A DNA stretch of 64,000 nt from an uncultured Monoglobus sp. (GCA_947628795.1 CANRBF010000024.1:53048-117047), one strand, 5' to 3'; positions 34,635-44,047 are shown, counted from the first letter of the stretch. Notes: generated from the sequence alone by a model not told the origin. Translations and numbers: made by a program.

Positions 34635-34840
34635 GTGCATGATATAATGTTTTCACTGTACGACGATGAGCAGATACAAAAGGCCATGATGAGAGACGCC
34701 CGCAAAGAAGGCCGAATGGAAGGCCGAATGGAAGGCCGCATGGAAGGCATAGATGCGATGATAGCGAACTTAAGAACATGGGTGTGAGCGAGGAGATGCT
34801 GCGAAACGCGGCGAATATGTCGCAGTCGCAGCGTTCCTAA
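34635..34840 (+). pseudogene. Duplicated 3' end of the Rpn-type gene
   Basis: The sequence from VHDIMFSLYDDEQIQKAMM to the tail repeats of the previous gene recurs here with near-identical codons, one fewer complex repeat block (three RMEG units), then a one-base change of frame after DAMIANL; the alternative frame continues as NMGVSEEMLRNAANMSQSQ to TAA 34838-34840. A short tandem array of TAATCAC (about 34600-34627) separates the two copies. Confidence 0.85.
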
Positions 34841-34845
34841 TCACC

Positions 34846-34881
34846 AAAGCCACCCCTCGGGAGATTCCGAGGGGTGGCTTT
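34846..34881. terminator. Bidirectional terminator between the Rpn-type and amylase genes
   Basis: AAAGCCACCCCTCGG and its perfect complement around GAGATT; a T-rich stretch follows on the plus strand. It lies 10 bp from the amylase stop codon. Confidence 0.85.
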
Positions 34882-34891
34882 CGTATCTTTT

Positions 34892-36883
34892 TTATATCTC
34901 GTCGGAATTAATGTAGATCCGGCAGCCGAGGGGGTCGAGGTTCACCTCGAGTATGTTTCCGCGGCAGGGGGTTATGTCAGGATTTTTGATCCCCTTGGCG
35001 AAATACTTGAAGTCGCCCAGCACCGATATGTCGAGATCGACGCGCCTGCGCTCAAAGCTGCGGTTCACCGCGCACACCGCCACGCTGTTCTTGGCTTTTT
35101 TTCCGAACGAGTCTTTGCCGTCCGAGGTATAGCGGGCGTAGATGTATATGTCGCCCGAGGCGTACAGCGTTTTGTATCTGCCGGTTTTCAGGCAGTCTAG
35201 CTTGTTTCTCAGAGCGCCCAGGTCGGCGTACCACTGCCGAAGATCGGGATCGACCGCCCGCCAGGGATAGGTGCCGCGGTTAAACGGATCGCCGCCGCCC
35301 TGCATTCCCACTTCGTCGCCGTAGTATATGCATGGAACGCCCACATAGGTCATCTGAATGAATGACAGAAGCTTTAGGCGGTATGTCGCCAGTTCCTCAT
35401 TGCCAGAGCTGAGCCTTCTGGTTCCGCAGTCATGCGAAAGCCCGCCCAGCAGGGTTTTTATCCTCATGGTGTCGTGGGTGCCGACTATGTTCATCAAAGC
35501 GTGGACGGTCTCTTTGGGATAGTTTTCGAATATTGACATCATGCGCGCGTTCAGGGTGGCGGCGTCTATGCTGCCCATCAAAAATGCCAGCATGTTGTCT
35601 TTGAACGGATAATTCATCACCGAGTCGAGCTCCTCGCCAAACAGATATTCCCTCGGAATATCGTATGAGACCTTGTTTGACGCGTCTTCCCATACCTCGC
35701 CGATTATCACGGCGTTTTTGTTTTGGCTCTTGACCTCGCGGCGCAGGATCTTTATAAATTCGTCGGGCAGCTCATCCGCCACATCGAGTCTCCAGCCCGA
35801 GGCGCCGCGCCTCAGCCAGGTCTTTATAACCGAGTCCTCGCCGCGCAGGATGTAGTCAAGGTACGACGGGGTCATCTCATTAACGTTCGGCAGATTGCTG
35901 CAGCCCCACCAGCTTTCGTATTCCGGGTAGTTGGTGAACTGGTACCATTCGCGGTACGGGCTGTCGGGATTTTTGTATGCGCCGACGTCGCTGCCGTAGC
36001 TGCCGTATTTGTTGAAATATACGCTGTCCGAGCCGGTGTGGCTGAACACGCCGTCGAGTATTATCCTTATATCGCGTTTTTTCGCTTCCTCGCAAAGCTG
36101 CGTAAAAACCTCGTTGGTTCCGAACATCGGATCGACGTTCATATAATCGGCGGTATCGTATTTGTGGTTGGAATACGCGTCGAATATGGGGTTTAAGTAA
36201 ATAACGCCCACACCCAGGTTCTTTAAGTAGTCGAGCTTTTCGATTATGCCCTTTAGGTTTCCGCCGTAGAAGTCATTGCAGGCGGGGCCCATCTCGAACG
36301 GGTGCGAGTTGAACGAGATCTGCTCGTACCAATCGTTGTGTATCACGTACTCGTTTCGCTTTTTGGGTATGGCGCCGCCGGTCTCGCTGTGATCCCCAAA
36401 AAAGCGGTCGGTGAATATCTGATACATGACGCGTCCCTTGAACCAGTCGGGCGTTTTGTAGTTTTTATCATAAATCGTTATCTGATAGCTGTTGTCCCGC
36501 GGCTCAGTGTCGACCCGGCCTACGCCGCCCAGTTTTTCGCGGTTGTTGGTGTAGTATATCGTTTCGCTGCCGATCTCGACAACAAAATAGTACCAAATAA
36601 GCTGTCCGGTCTCGGGGGTCGGGATCTTGGCGGTGTACATAACACTGTTATCGTTCCCTTGCGCCAAAGTCAGATCAGGATAGTGGGGCGTGGTTTTAAC
36701 GGCTTTTTTTGCCGGGTTCATTTCGAAAAAGACCTCGTTGTCGTCGACCCAAAAACGCGCGCGAACTCTGTCCGGTTTTATCTCCGAGTCGATTTTTATT
36801 CCCAGACGCACAAAGCTGTCTGTGGGCGCCGCGCCGAACGGGGATCGGTACGCCGTGTCGTGAGAGTTATGAAACAGCTGCAT
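34892..36883 (-). CDS. GH13 alpha-amylase family enzyme, neopullulanase/cyclomaltodextrinase-like (663 aa)
   Basis: Cytoplasmic (no signal peptide) alpha-glucan hydrolase. Residues about 1-135 are an N-terminal beta domain; the (beta/alpha)8 barrel starts at WFKGRVMYQIFTDRF. Conserved GH13 regions are visible: DGVFSHTG (278-284), GWRLDVADE with nucleophile Asp367, IIGEVWED with acid/base Glu396 and NIVGTHDTMR with Asp471. The C-terminal beta domain ends with EVNLDPLGCRIYI. This type degrades maltodextrins or cyclodextrins taken up by the cell. RBS GGAGGG. The tRNA pair lies upstream on the same strand. Confidence 0.93.
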   Translation of the reverse strand: MQLFHNSHDTAYRSPFGAAPTDSFVRLGIKIDSEIKPDRVRARFWVDDNEVFFEMNPAKKAVKTTPHYPDLTLAQGNDNSVMYTAKIPTPETGQLIWYYFVVEIGSETIYYTNNREKLGGVGRVDTEPRDNSYQITIYDKNYKTPDWFKGRVMYQIFTDRFFGDHSETGGAIPKKRNEYVIHNDWYEQISFNSHPFEMGPACNDFYGGNLKGIIEKLDYLKNLGVGVIYLNPIFDAYSNHKYDTADYMNVDPMFGTNEVFTQLCEEAKKRDIRIILDGVFSHTGSDSVYFNKYGSYGSDVGAYKNPDSPYREWYQFTNYPEYESWWGCSNLPNVNEMTPSYLDYILRGEDSVIKTWLRRGASGWRLDVADELPDEFIKILRREVKSQNKNAVIIGEVWEDASNKVSYDIPREYLFGEELDSVMNYPFKDNMLAFLMGSIDAATLNARMMSIFENYPKETVHALMNIVGTHDTMRIKTLLGGLSHDCGTRRLSSGNEELATYRLKLLSFIQMTYVGVPCIYYGDEVGMQGGGDPFNRGTYPWRAVDPDLRQWYADLGALRNKLDCLKTGRYKTLYASGDIYIYARYTSDGKDSFGKKAKNSVAVCAVNRSFERRRVDLDISVLGDFKYFAKGIKNPDITPCRGNILEVNLDPLGCRIYINSDEI

Positions 36884-36960
36884 GTCTTTCCCTCCAAAAT
36901 AAATTTATTATTAACATACGACTATGGTTTAAAAGGCGCCGCGCGTTTGCGCGGCGCCTT

Positions 36961-37036
36961 TGGAGCTGCCTAGCAGATTCGAACTGCCGACCTCTTCCTT
37001 ACCAAGGAAGTGCTCTGCCTGCTGAGCTAAGGCAGC
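36961..37036 (-). tRNA. tRNA-Thr (anticodon GGT)
   Basis: Reverse-strand cloverleaf: acceptor GCTGCCT/AGGCAGC, D arm TAGCTCAGCAGGCAGAGC, anticodon loop TTGGTAA in stem TTCC/GGAA, T arm GTTCGAATC, encoded CCA at 36961-36963. Confidence 0.96.
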
Positions 37037-37038
37037 GT

Positions 37039-37115
37039 TGGCGATCCGGATGGGGTTCGAACCCACGACCTCCAGCGTGACAGGCTGGCATTCTAACCAA
37101 CTGAACTACCGGACC
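37039..37115 (-). tRNA. tRNA-Asp (anticodon GTC)
   Basis: Reverse-strand cloverleaf: acceptor GGTCCGG/CCGGATC with one G-U pair, anticodon loop CTGTCAC, T arm GGGTTCGAACCCC, discriminator G and encoded CCA at 37039-37041. It is 2 bp upstream of tRNA-Thr in the same transcription unit. Confidence 0.96.
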
Positions 37116-37195
37116 ATGAACAGCTATACTATAATAGCACATCAAAGCCCGTATTGTCAATAGTTTTTTGAAAAATTTTTGTTTCCGACTTTATA

Positions 37196-38407
37196 CTATT
37201 TAAGGCTTTTCGGAACAGGCATTATTGATGCCAAGAATGCGGAGGCGAGTATATAAATAAGATTGCTCGCGGGGAAACACAGCAGCAACAGCAGCGCAAC
37301 CGCCAGCGGTTTTCGCATAATGGTGGTCATAACCGCTGCGGCCGATATTGAGACCGCGAAAACAGGGTCTATGCCGAACGCGGCCGAGCAGGCGTAGCCT
37401 AAGCAGACTCCGGCAAATATTGACGGAAAAAAGCTTCCGCCGCGCCAACCGAAACGTATGCACATATTTATTAAAAAGACCTTTATAACAGGTATTATAA
37501 ACAGCAGATACACCGGATATTGAGTGTATGTCTCGGTGAGTTTTTGGATCTCCTCCTCGCCGGAGAACATTGCGATCGGGAACACAGCGCCGATTATTCC
37601 CAGAACAAGCGCCGCAATAACCGACATTATAAAATATCTTCCTCCGAGCTTTTCCGCCGCCGCTTGTGTCAATTTGTCAAAAATCATGTACACATAGCCA
37701 AGGACAACGCTGATCGCCAGCACAGGCACGGCAAACAACAGCTCGCCTCTCTCTATCGACACTTTTTCAAAACGCGGCATTCCGGCGCCTGAACCTAGAA
37801 ATTTGCTTAGCATCATGAATATACCGAAACCCGCCAATACGGCGCAGAATATCGCGGTTGTTTTTGATGCTTTTGGGAGGACGAATTCATCATCATTCTC
37901 AATCGGTTCTATAAATCCAAAAAGCGGGGAACGGAACACAATACCAAGAGTTGCTGAAATTCCTATTTCCGGCAGCTCGGACATATACTTGCCCGCATAT
38001 TTAAAATTATCTCCCGCCCAGCAGCACAGTCCCACAATAACTCCCGTAAGGCCTGCCTCGGGGCCTATCGCTCCGCCGAATATCAGCGGCATCAGCGCGG
38101 CGATCAGCATGGTCAAAACGTTATGATACGGATACCTGCCGTCTCGCTTGTACTTTGCCATGACCTGATGAAGGTCATCGGGACACGGGCCGTACTTCTT
38201 TTGTATAATTCCGATCACAATGCCGCCCAGCAAGCACAGCAGCACCGTGTAGCCCGGAATATGCACAACACCCGGAATATAGTCCCAAAGCAATTCAATG
38301 AGCAGGTGCATAACGCGCATGAACGCCCAGATTATTCCGCCGATAACCGCGCCTGCCGCGGCGCCGAGCAATATAAAAACAATCCTGTTATCGTTCTTTG
38401 CTTTCAT
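37196..38407 (-). CDS. ClC-family chloride channel/antiporter (403 aa)
   Basis: Integral membrane protein of the ClC family with about ten membrane segments, moving Cl- or F-. The first selectivity region reads GGAIGPEAGLTG (a variant of GREGP), the later one RGGSFFPSIFAG (GxFxP). The true start is ATG 38407 after AAAGGAG; it overlaps the rsmG stop as ATGA, so both are translated from one message. No CBS domain follows. The conserved gating glutamate corresponds to the Glu of GPEAG. Confidence 0.9.
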   Translation of the reverse strand: MKAKNDNRIVFILLGAAAGAVIGGIIWAFMRVMHLLIELLWDYIPGVVHIPGYTVLLCLLGGIVIGIIQKKYGPCPDDLHQVMAKYKRDGRYPYHNVLTMLIAALMPLIFGGAIGPEAGLTGVIVGLCCWAGDNFKYAGKYMSELPEIGISATLGIVFRSPLFGFIEPIENDDEFVLPKASKTTAIFCAVLAGFGIFMMLSKFLGSGAGMPRFEKVSIERGELLFAVPVLAISVVLGYVYMIFDKLTQAAAEKLGGRYFIMSVIAALVLGIIGAVFPIAMFSGEEEIQKLTETYTQYPVYLLFIIPVIKVFLINMCIRFGWRGGSFFPSIFAGVCLGYACSAAFGIDPVFAVSISAAAVMTTIMRKPLAVALLLLLCFPASNLIYILASAFLASIMPVPKSLK

Positions 38408-39105
38408 TTTTTGTCTCCTTTTATTTTTTTCGCCGACCGCGGAAAGGCTTTGGGCGTCGGCTTGATCTTTTCTACCACAACGATCTTGCGCACTATATCG
38501 CTTTCGGGCAGCGGAGCGGTTATGATCTCCGAGATCCTGCCGCCCAAAGTTCCGATGGCCGGCCGCGCTGATTCGATCTCGGCATCCGCGTCCTTGGATT
38601 TCAGAGCGATGAATTTTCCGCCTACCTTCACAAAGGGCAGGCAGTATTCCGACAGAGCGGTCATGTTCGCCACCGCGCGCGACAGCGCAAGATCGAATTT
38701 CTCGCGGTATTCTTTGCGCGCCAGCTCCTCGGCTCTGCCGTGAACGCATTCGGCGCCGAGATCGAGCTCGTCTGAGACGGCTTTCAGAAAATTTACTCTT
38801 TTGTTCAGCGAGTCTATGAGCGTCAGTTTTATATCGGGCCGCATCAGCTTTATCGGAATGCCCGGAAAGCCCGCGCCGGTCCCTATGTCCGCCGCGGAGC
38901 CGCGTACCTCGATGTATTTGAGGGGCAGCAGCGAGTCCAGAAAATGCTTGACCGCGATCCCGTCGTCGTCTGTGATGGCGGTCAGATTGACTTTCTCGTT
39001 ATATTCTTTAAGTATTTCGGAGTACCGCGCAAATTTTGAAATCGTTTCCGTGTCCGCCTTGAGACCGAGCGCGCTGAGCCCTTTTGTAAAAATTTCTCTG
39101 TTCAT
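38404..39105 (-). CDS. rsmG: 16S rRNA (guanine527-N7)-methyltransferase RsmG (233 aa)
   Basis: Methylates G527 of 16S rRNA; loss of this enzyme gives low-level streptomycin resistance. SAM-binding loop AADIGTGAGFPGIPIKL (71-87), preceded by NLTAITD and followed by NFLKAV. C-terminal SDIVRKIVVVEKIKPTP is usual. It overlaps murC by 4 bp upstream and the ClC gene by 4 bp downstream, a three-gene translationally coupled operon. In many Bacillota rsmG is beside mnmG and parAB; here it is with murC instead. Confidence 0.96.
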   Translation of the reverse strand: MNREIFTKGLSALGLKADTETISKFARYSEILKEYNEKVNLTAITDDDGIAVKHFLDSLLPLKYIEVRGSAADIGTGAGFPGIPIKLMRPDIKLTLIDSLNKRVNFLKAVSDELDLGAECVHGRAEELARKEYREKFDLALSRAVANMTALSEYCLPFVKVGGKFIALKSKDADAEIESARPAIGTLGGRISEIITAPLPESDIVRKIVVVEKIKPTPKAFPRSAKKIKGDKK

Positions 39106-40499
39106 ATTAGGTTTTCCTTGGAGCTGTCGGTCAGCGCGTAACCCAGATTGCAGATGTTTCCGGCGCCCATGGTGATTATCAGATCGTTTTTGCCCGCGTT
39201 TTCAAGCAGGTAGCGCTTTATCGCCCGCATGTCGTTCATGTAGACCGCGCCCTTGATCCTTCTCGCCAGGTCGCAGGAATGGACGGTGCCGTCGTATTTC
39301 TCTCTGGCGGGATATATGTCGGCTATCATAACTCTGTCGGCTCCGCCGAGGGCCTCGGCGAAATCGTCTAAAAACGCCGCCGTTCTGCTGTAGGTGTGGG
39401 GCTGGAACACGACCCACACGTTGTCGTATCCCATTTTTTTGGCGGCGCCCAAAGTGGCTCTGATCTCGGTCGGATGGTGGGCGTAATCGTCGACCACGTC
39501 GGAACCGCAGTCGGCCTTGCCGAGTTTTTCGAATCTTCTGTGGGTGCCGGTGAATTCCTCGAGACCTTTTTTGATATATTCGGGGGCTATTCCGAGAAAA
39601 TCACAGGCCGCCGCGACGCCCACCGCGTTGCAGATATTATGCTCGCCCACAATGTTTAAGTCAATATGGCATATTAATCTATCTTTATTATAAATATCAA
39701 AACCGGGATAACCTTTATCTCGCAGAGATATATTTTTTGCCGTATAGTCCGCTTTTTCATTTTTCAGACCATATGTCAAGATATTTTTTTCGACATTTTG
39801 CACAATATTTTGGGTGCTATTTTCGTCAATACAAACAATATTACACCCATTATCATCAGTTAGTCTTGTAAATTTTATAAAAGATGATATAATGTGATTA
39901 AGGTCTTTAAAATAATCAAGGTGATCCTCTTCTATGTTCGTGACTATCGATACAAACGGGTTAAAGCTGAGAAAGCTGTCCACGTATTCGCAGGCCTCAA
40001 ACGGCAGATATTCGGAGCCGCCGATACGGTAATTTCCGCCTATTTGACGCAGTTCTCCGCCTATCAGGATCGTCGGATCTTTTTCCGCGGCAAGAAGCAC
40101 CAATGACAGCATGGATGATGTTGTGGTTTTTCCGTGAGTGCCCGCGACCGCCACAGGGTACTTATACAGCTTGAGCAGCGCGCCGAGCATTTCCGCGCGC
40201 TCCAAAACAGGAACGCCGAGCGCTCGCGCGGCGGCAAGTTCGGGGTTATCGTCGCTTATCGCGGCGGTATAGCACACAACATCGGGACTTTTTATATTCT
40301 CGGCGCATTGACCGATATAGATCTCCGCGCCGTTTTGCTTCAATCGGTCGGTCAGACCGGAAGACTTTGTATCACTGCCGGACACCTTGTATCCAAAGCT
40401 CAGCAGCATTTCCGCAATGCCGCTCATGCTTATTCCGCCGATACCGATCATGTGCACGTGCGCGCCTTTCGGTATGTCGGCGATTGAGAAATTACTCAT
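39102..40499 (-). CDS. murC: UDP-N-acetylmuramate--L-alanine ligase MurC (465 aa)
   Basis: Adds L-alanine to UDP-MurNAc, the first peptide step of cytoplasmic peptidoglycan synthesis. N-terminal Rossmann motif HMIGIGGISMSGIAEML (16-32), ATP-binding AGTHGKTTTSSM (119-130), EACEYVDSFL and NIEEDHLDYF in the central domain, and the C-terminal DDYAHHPTEIRATL. I place the start at ATG 40499, after AGAGGG; a TTG seven codons upstream is also in frame. The promoter at 40538-40566 drives murC-rsmG-ClC. Confidence 0.97.
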   Translation of the reverse strand: MSNFSIADIPKGAHVHMIGIGGISMSGIAEMLLSFGYKVSGSDTKSSGLTDRLKQNGAEIYIGQCAENIKSPDVVCYTAAISDDNPELAAARALGVPVLERAEMLGALLKLYKYPVAVAGTHGKTTTSSMLSLVLLAAEKDPTILIGGELRQIGGNYRIGGSEYLPFEACEYVDSFLSFNPFVSIVTNIEEDHLDYFKDLNHIISSFIKFTRLTDDNGCNIVCIDENSTQNIVQNVEKNILTYGLKNEKADYTAKNISLRDKGYPGFDIYNKDRLICHIDLNIVGEHNICNAVGVAAACDFLGIAPEYIKKGLEEFTGTHRRFEKLGKADCGSDVVDDYAHHPTEIRATLGAAKKMGYDNVWVVFQPHTYSRTAAFLDDFAEALGGADRVMIADIYPAREKYDGTVHSCDLARRIKGAVYMNDMRAIKRYLLENAGKNDLIITMGAGNICNLGYALTDSSKENLI

Positions 40500-40537
40500 A
40501 TTAACGTTACCCTCTTTCAATAGTGGTTCTTTAGTGT

Positions 40538-40566
40538 AGTATACTATATATTTGAAAATATTTCAA
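40538..40566 (-). promoter_or_regulatory. sigmaA promoter of murC-rsmG-ClC
   Basis: Minus strand TTGAAA (40561-40566), 17 bp, TATACT (40538-40543). The divergent spoVG gene starts 112 bp away. Confidence 0.6.
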
Positions 40567-40677
40567 GAATATATACGCACAAAGTTGAAATTTTTGAAAG
40601 AGAAAGAAAGGATTGAGGTTATATAAGGTTAGAAAGGTTAAAAATATGCGGAGAAATCCGGGAAAGGATGGAGTAGT

Positions 40678-40965
40678 ATGCTGATTACAGATATCAGAGT
40701 CAGAAGGATTAACGCTGACGGAAGAATGAAGGCAGTTGTTTCAGTAACTTTTGATGACGCATTCGTGGTTCATGACATAAAAATCATCGAAGGCCAGGAA
40801 GGCAGACTGTTTACGGCTATGCCCAGCAGAAAGACACCGGACGGAGAATACAAGGACATAGCGCATCCGATTAATTCTACTACAAGAACAATGCTTAACG
40901 AGCAGATACTCGCGAAGTATCAGGAAGTATTGGATGAAGAGGCACCGCAGGAACAAGAATTATAG
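40678..40965 (+). CDS. spoVG: Septation/regulatory protein SpoVG (95 aa)
   Basis: Small nucleic-acid-binding regulator; in Bacillus it affects septation and cortex formation, in other Firmicutes virulence and stress genes. [29 protein letters not shown] and [24 protein letters not shown] match the family along its whole length. AAGGATGGAG precedes ATG 40678. I looked for a sigmaH-type promoter as in Bacillus and did not find a good one. A strong terminator follows. Confidence 0.96.
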   Translation: MLITDIRVRRINADGRMKAVVSVTFDDAFVVHDIKIIEGQEGRLFTAMPSRKTPDGEYKDIAHPINSTTRTMLNEQILAKYQEVLDEEAPQEQEL

Positions 40966-40975
40966 GAAATTTAAC

Positions 40976-41002
40976 GGGCCGCGCAGACGCGCGGCCCTTT
41001 TT
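40976..41002 (+). terminator. Terminator of spoVG
   Basis: GGGCCGCGC-AGAC-GCGCGGCCC, followed by TTTTT. Confidence 0.92.
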
Positions 41003-41069
41003 GAGTGCTTGCCGTTATTATAATTCGATGACGCCGATCGAGCGGTATGATTTGTTTTGCCGCCGCCTT

Positions 41070-41717
41070 TTATTTCATCAGTATGGTCAAAAGCTCGTCG
41101 GTGTTGTCCGCGATATAGTCCGCGCCGGCGGCCTCCAGCTCGCCATCGAGCGCGTATCCGTACCGCACGCCGCAGGAGGCGATGCCGCATTTTTTGGCGC
41201 CGAGTATGTCGTTTTCGCGGTCGCCCACCATTATTATTTTTTCTCTCGGACAGCCGGACTTTTCTATAGCGTACTCTATGACCTCGCTCTTGGCATTCCT
41301 TGTGCCGTCAAGCTCAGAGCCGCAAAGCAGCCTGAAAAACGGACGAAGCCGAAATTTTGTCATTATCCGCTCGGCGTACACCCTCGGTTTCGAGGTCGCC
41401 AGGACCGGAACGCGGCCGCCGTTCACAAGCGCCCGGAGCAGATCATATATCCCGTCGTACACCTTGTTTTCAAATATGCCGATGTCCGAAAACCGCTCGC
41501 GGTATTTAACGAGCGCCAATTCCGCGCTGTCGCGGCTGAGACCGCAAAATTTTCGGAACGAGTCCACAAGCGGCGGGCCGAGAAATTTTTGCAGCGTTTT
41601 TTCATCGGGCAGCGGTTCTCCGAGACAGTCGAGCGCGTATTTTATCGAGTTTATTATTCCCTCTTTCGAGTCGGTCAGCGTGCCGTCCAGATCGAAAAAT
41701 ATGTATTTGTATCTCAC
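41070..41717 (-). CDS. HAD-family phosphatase, phosphoglycolate-phosphatase type (215 aa)
   Basis: HAD hydrolase with FFDLDGTLTDSKEGI (7-21), the Thr/Ser motif VLATSKPRVYAERI, the lysine in NAKSEVIEYAIE and MVGDRENDILGAKKCGI. The helical cap domain (about 16-85) is of the PGP/PgmB kind. Substrate is not deducible; phosphoglycolate or a nucleotide monophosphate are usual. It begins 2 bp after guaB, so it is co-transcribed with it and could serve nucleotide turnover. Confidence 0.9.
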   Translation of the reverse strand: MRYKYIFFDLDGTLTDSKEGIINSIKYALDCLGEPLPDEKTLQKFLGPPLVDSFRKFCGLSRDSAELALVKYRERFSDIGIFENKVYDGIYDLLRALVNGGRVPVLATSKPRVYAERIMTKFRLRPFFRLLCGSELDGTRNAKSEVIEYAIEKSGCPREKIIMVGDRENDILGAKKCGIASCGVRYGYALDGELEAAGADYIADNTDELLTILMK

Positions 41718-41719
41718 TT

Positions 41720-43225
41720 TTATTCGTGGTTCACGTTGTCTTTTACCACAACGTCATGGGCGCCGCCCTCGATTATCGAAACGCTGCTCACCAGCGTCAG
41801 TTTGGCCTTGCTCTGAAATTCGGGAATACTGAGCGCCCCGCAGTTGCACATGGTCGAGCGCACCTTGCTGAGGGTCGTCACCATATTGTCATGCAGGGAG
41901 CCGGCGTAGGGAACGTAGCAGTCGACGCCCTCGACGAACGACAGCTTTTTGTCGCCGCCCAGGTCGTAGCGCTGCCAGTTTCTGGCTCTGGCGCTGCCCT
42001 CGCCCCAGTATTCCTTCATATAGCTGCCGTTTACCATGACCTTGTTTGTGGGGCTCTCGTCGAATCTGGCGAAATACCTGCCCAGCATACAGAAGTCGCA
42101 GCCCATGGCCAGCGCCAGAGTGATGTGGTGGTCAAGAACTATGCCGCCGTCGGAGCAGATGGGAACATAAACTCCGGTCTCCTTGAAATACTCGTCGCGC
42201 GCCTCTGCCACCTCAATAACGGCGGTGGCCTGTCCGCGGCCGATGCCCTTGGTCTCGCGGGTGATGCATATACTGCCGCCGCCTATGCCGACTTTGACGA
42301 AATCGGCGCCCGCCTCGGCCAGGAACCTGAATCCGTCGCGGTCGACCACGTTGCCCGCTCCGACCTTGACGCTGTCGCCGTAGGTTTTTCTGATATAGTC
42401 TATCGTCAGCTTCTGCCACTCGGTGTAGCCCTCGCTGGAGTCTATGCACAGCACGTCGGCGCCCGCCTCGACCAGAGCCGGAACGCGCTCCTCGTAGTCG
42501 CGGGTGTTGATTCCCGCGCCCACCACATAGCGCTTGTGCGAGTCGAGCAGCTCGTGGGGATTCTCCTTGTGCTGCTCATAATCCTTTCTGAAAACGAACG
42601 CCACCAGTCTGCCGCTGTCGTTCACGATCGGCAGCGAGTTGAGCTTGTGCTCCCAAAGAATGTCGTTGGCTTTTTTTAGCGTCGTGCCCTCGGGCGCGGT
42701 TATAAGCTTGTCAAGGGGCGTCATAAAGTTTTTGACCTTCTCGTCGGGCGACATGCGCGTCACCCTGTAGTCTCTGCCCGTGACGATGCCGAGCAGCCGT
42801 CCGTTTTTGGTGCCGTCCTCGGTAACGGCGATCGTGTCGTGGCCCCTCTCCTCTTTGAGCGCGACCACGTCTGCCATGGTCTTGTCGGGCGCTATATTGG
42901 AGTCTGACTCAACAAAGCCTGCCTTGTAAGCTTTCACTTTTCGAATCATATCCGCTTGTTTCTCTATGGGCTGCGAGCCGTAAATAAACGATATGCCGCC
43001 CTCTTTGGCGAGGCCTATCGCCATGTCAACGCCCGACACCGACTGCATAATAGCGGAGACCAGTGGTGTGTTCATTGAGAGTGCGGGCTCTTCTTCTCCC
43101 TTGCGGTACTTTACCAAAGGAGTTTTGAGGGACACGTTGGCGGGAATGCAGTTTGAATCGGAATACCCCGGAACGAGCAGGTATTCGCTGAAAGTGTGTG
43201 ATGGTTCTTTGTAGTAGTACGCCAT
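41720..43225 (-). CDS. guaB: IMP dehydrogenase with CBS domains (501 aa)
   Basis: Oxidises IMP to XMP, the committed step to [17 protein letters not shown] and [15 protein letters not shown] belong to the barrel; two CBS domains are inserted at about 105-225. The catalytic loop is [20 protein letters not shown] with Cys320, and the flap is [12 protein letters not shown]. This loop (GGG, ITRE-KGIGRGQ) and the ending [19 protein letters not shown] differ from the common bacterial type (GPGSICTTR) and closely follow my recollection of the Tritrichomonas foetus enzyme. RBS AAAGGAGG. It forms an operon with the HAD gene. Confidence 0.96.
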   Translation of the reverse strand: MAYYYKEPSHTFSEYLLVPGYSDSNCIPANVSLKTPLVKYRKGEEEPALSMNTPLVSAIMQSVSGVDMAIGLAKEGGISFIYGSQPIEKQADMIRKVKAYKAGFVESDSNIAPDKTMADVVALKEERGHDTIAVTEDGTKNGRLLGIVTGRDYRVTRMSPDEKVKNFMTPLDKLITAPEGTTLKKANDILWEHKLNSLPIVNDSGRLVAFVFRKDYEQHKENPHELLDSHKRYVVGAGINTRDYEERVPALVEAGADVLCIDSSEGYTEWQKLTIDYIRKTYGDSVKVGAGNVVDRDGFRFLAEAGADFVKVGIGGGSICITRETKGIGRGQATAVIEVAEARDEYFKETGVYVPICSDGGIVLDHHITLALAMGCDFCMLGRYFARFDESPTNKVMVNGSYMKEYWGEGSARARNWQRYDLGGDKKLSFVEGVDCYVPYAGSLHDNMVTTLSKVRSTMCNCGALSIPEFQSKAKLTLVSSVSIIEGGAHDVVVKDNVNHE

Positions 43226-43346
43226 AAGTTTTCCTCCTTTTAAAATTTTGTGTTAAACCGCTCTGAAAGCGGCAATAATATCCGTAAATTATATTCGGCG
43301 AAAAGCGCGGATGCCGCCGCCGACAAACTCTATTAATTAACTTATA

Positions 43347-43375
43347 ATTTTAACATAAGTTGATTTAAATGTCAA
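43347..43375 (-). promoter_or_regulatory. sigmaA promoter of guaB-HAD
   Basis: Minus strand TTGACA (43370-43375), 17 bp, TAAAAT (43347-43352). It implies a leader of about 115 nt before guaB, with no riboswitch that I recognise. Confidence 0.7.
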
Positions 43376-43393
43376 AGAATTATTGCGGGCAGG

Positions 43394-43468
43394 CGGTAAA
43401 ATATTTATATCGCGGCAAGATGTCGTTTTGTGTATATTCACAAGACGGAACATCGTCGTATTTTACCG
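43394..43468. repeat. Long imperfect inverted repeat between guaB and hup
   Basis: Outer arms CGGTAAAATA/TATTTTACCG (perfect, 10 bp), inner arms CGTTTTGTG/CACAAGACG around loop TATATT, with an asymmetric bulge between. It lies 19 bp upstream of the guaB -35 box. The rest of this 529-bp spacer up to hup (43755) is A+T-rich, with a CCGAG/CTCGG hairpin at about 43631-43667, and shows no gene. Confidence 0.55.
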
Positions 43469-43754
43469 TATAATATATATAGTTTTAGTGGGAAAATGAC
43501 GGAAATTTTGTTATGTTTTACAAAATTTTTAAAAAGATAAAAATAATTGTAGCATTTTGTCGCATGTTGTAGTAAAATATTAGAGTATTATTTAATATGG
43601 ATTAATGCACAATATAATCAATCTTTTCAAACCGAGTATAAAGTATATCTCACAGATATAAAGCTCGGAAATGGAACATATTTGCGCGCGGCGCTTGAAA
43701 GACAATTAGAAAAACAATAAAAAATTTATTATAAAATAATCAGGAGGACAAAAC

Positions 43755-44033
43755 ATGAATAAGCAAGAGTTACTTTCAGCTATTTCCGAAAAGTCGGGAT
43801 TGACAAAGAAAGATTCCGAAGCAGCGTTGGCCGCTTTCATTGAGACAGTTCAGGAATCTTTGAAGAAAGGCGATAAGGTTCAGCTTATCGGCTTTGGCAG
43901 CTTCGAAGTAAGAGAGAGAGCCGCAAGATCCGGCAAGAATCCCCTCACGGGCGAGCCTATGGACATTCCCGCGGCAAAGGTTCCCGCGTTCAAAGCGGGC
44001 CGCGCTCTCAAGGACCTGGTAAATAATAAATAA
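43755..44033 (+). CDS. hup: DNA-binding protein HU (92 aa)
   Basis: Histone-like nucleoid protein. [20 protein letters not shown] starts the helical dimer part; [20 protein letters not shown] and [20 protein letters not shown] form the beta arms that insert in the DNA minor groove, with the conserved proline; the end [11 protein letters not shown] is standard. AGGAGG precedes ATG 43755. The gene is divergent from guaB and is followed by a terminator. Confidence 0.97.
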   Translation: MNKQELLSAISEKSGLTKKDSEAALAAFIETVQESLKKGDKVQLIGFGSFEVRERAARSGKNPLTGEPMDIPAAKVPAFKAGRALKDLVNNK

Positions 44034-44047
44034 GCATTTCTTGCTTG

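Noticed and set aside
36709..37080. 123-codon plus-strand frame across the tRNA pair
   Set aside because: Antisense to tRNA-Thr and tRNA-Asp and to the amylase gene.
40567..40677. sigmaH promoter for spoVG as in Bacillus
   Set aside because: An AGGATT-like box exists but no GAAT box at the proper spacing.
43226..43346. guaB leader considered as a purine or guanine riboswitch
   Set aside because: No conserved three-way junction or known core sequence is visible.
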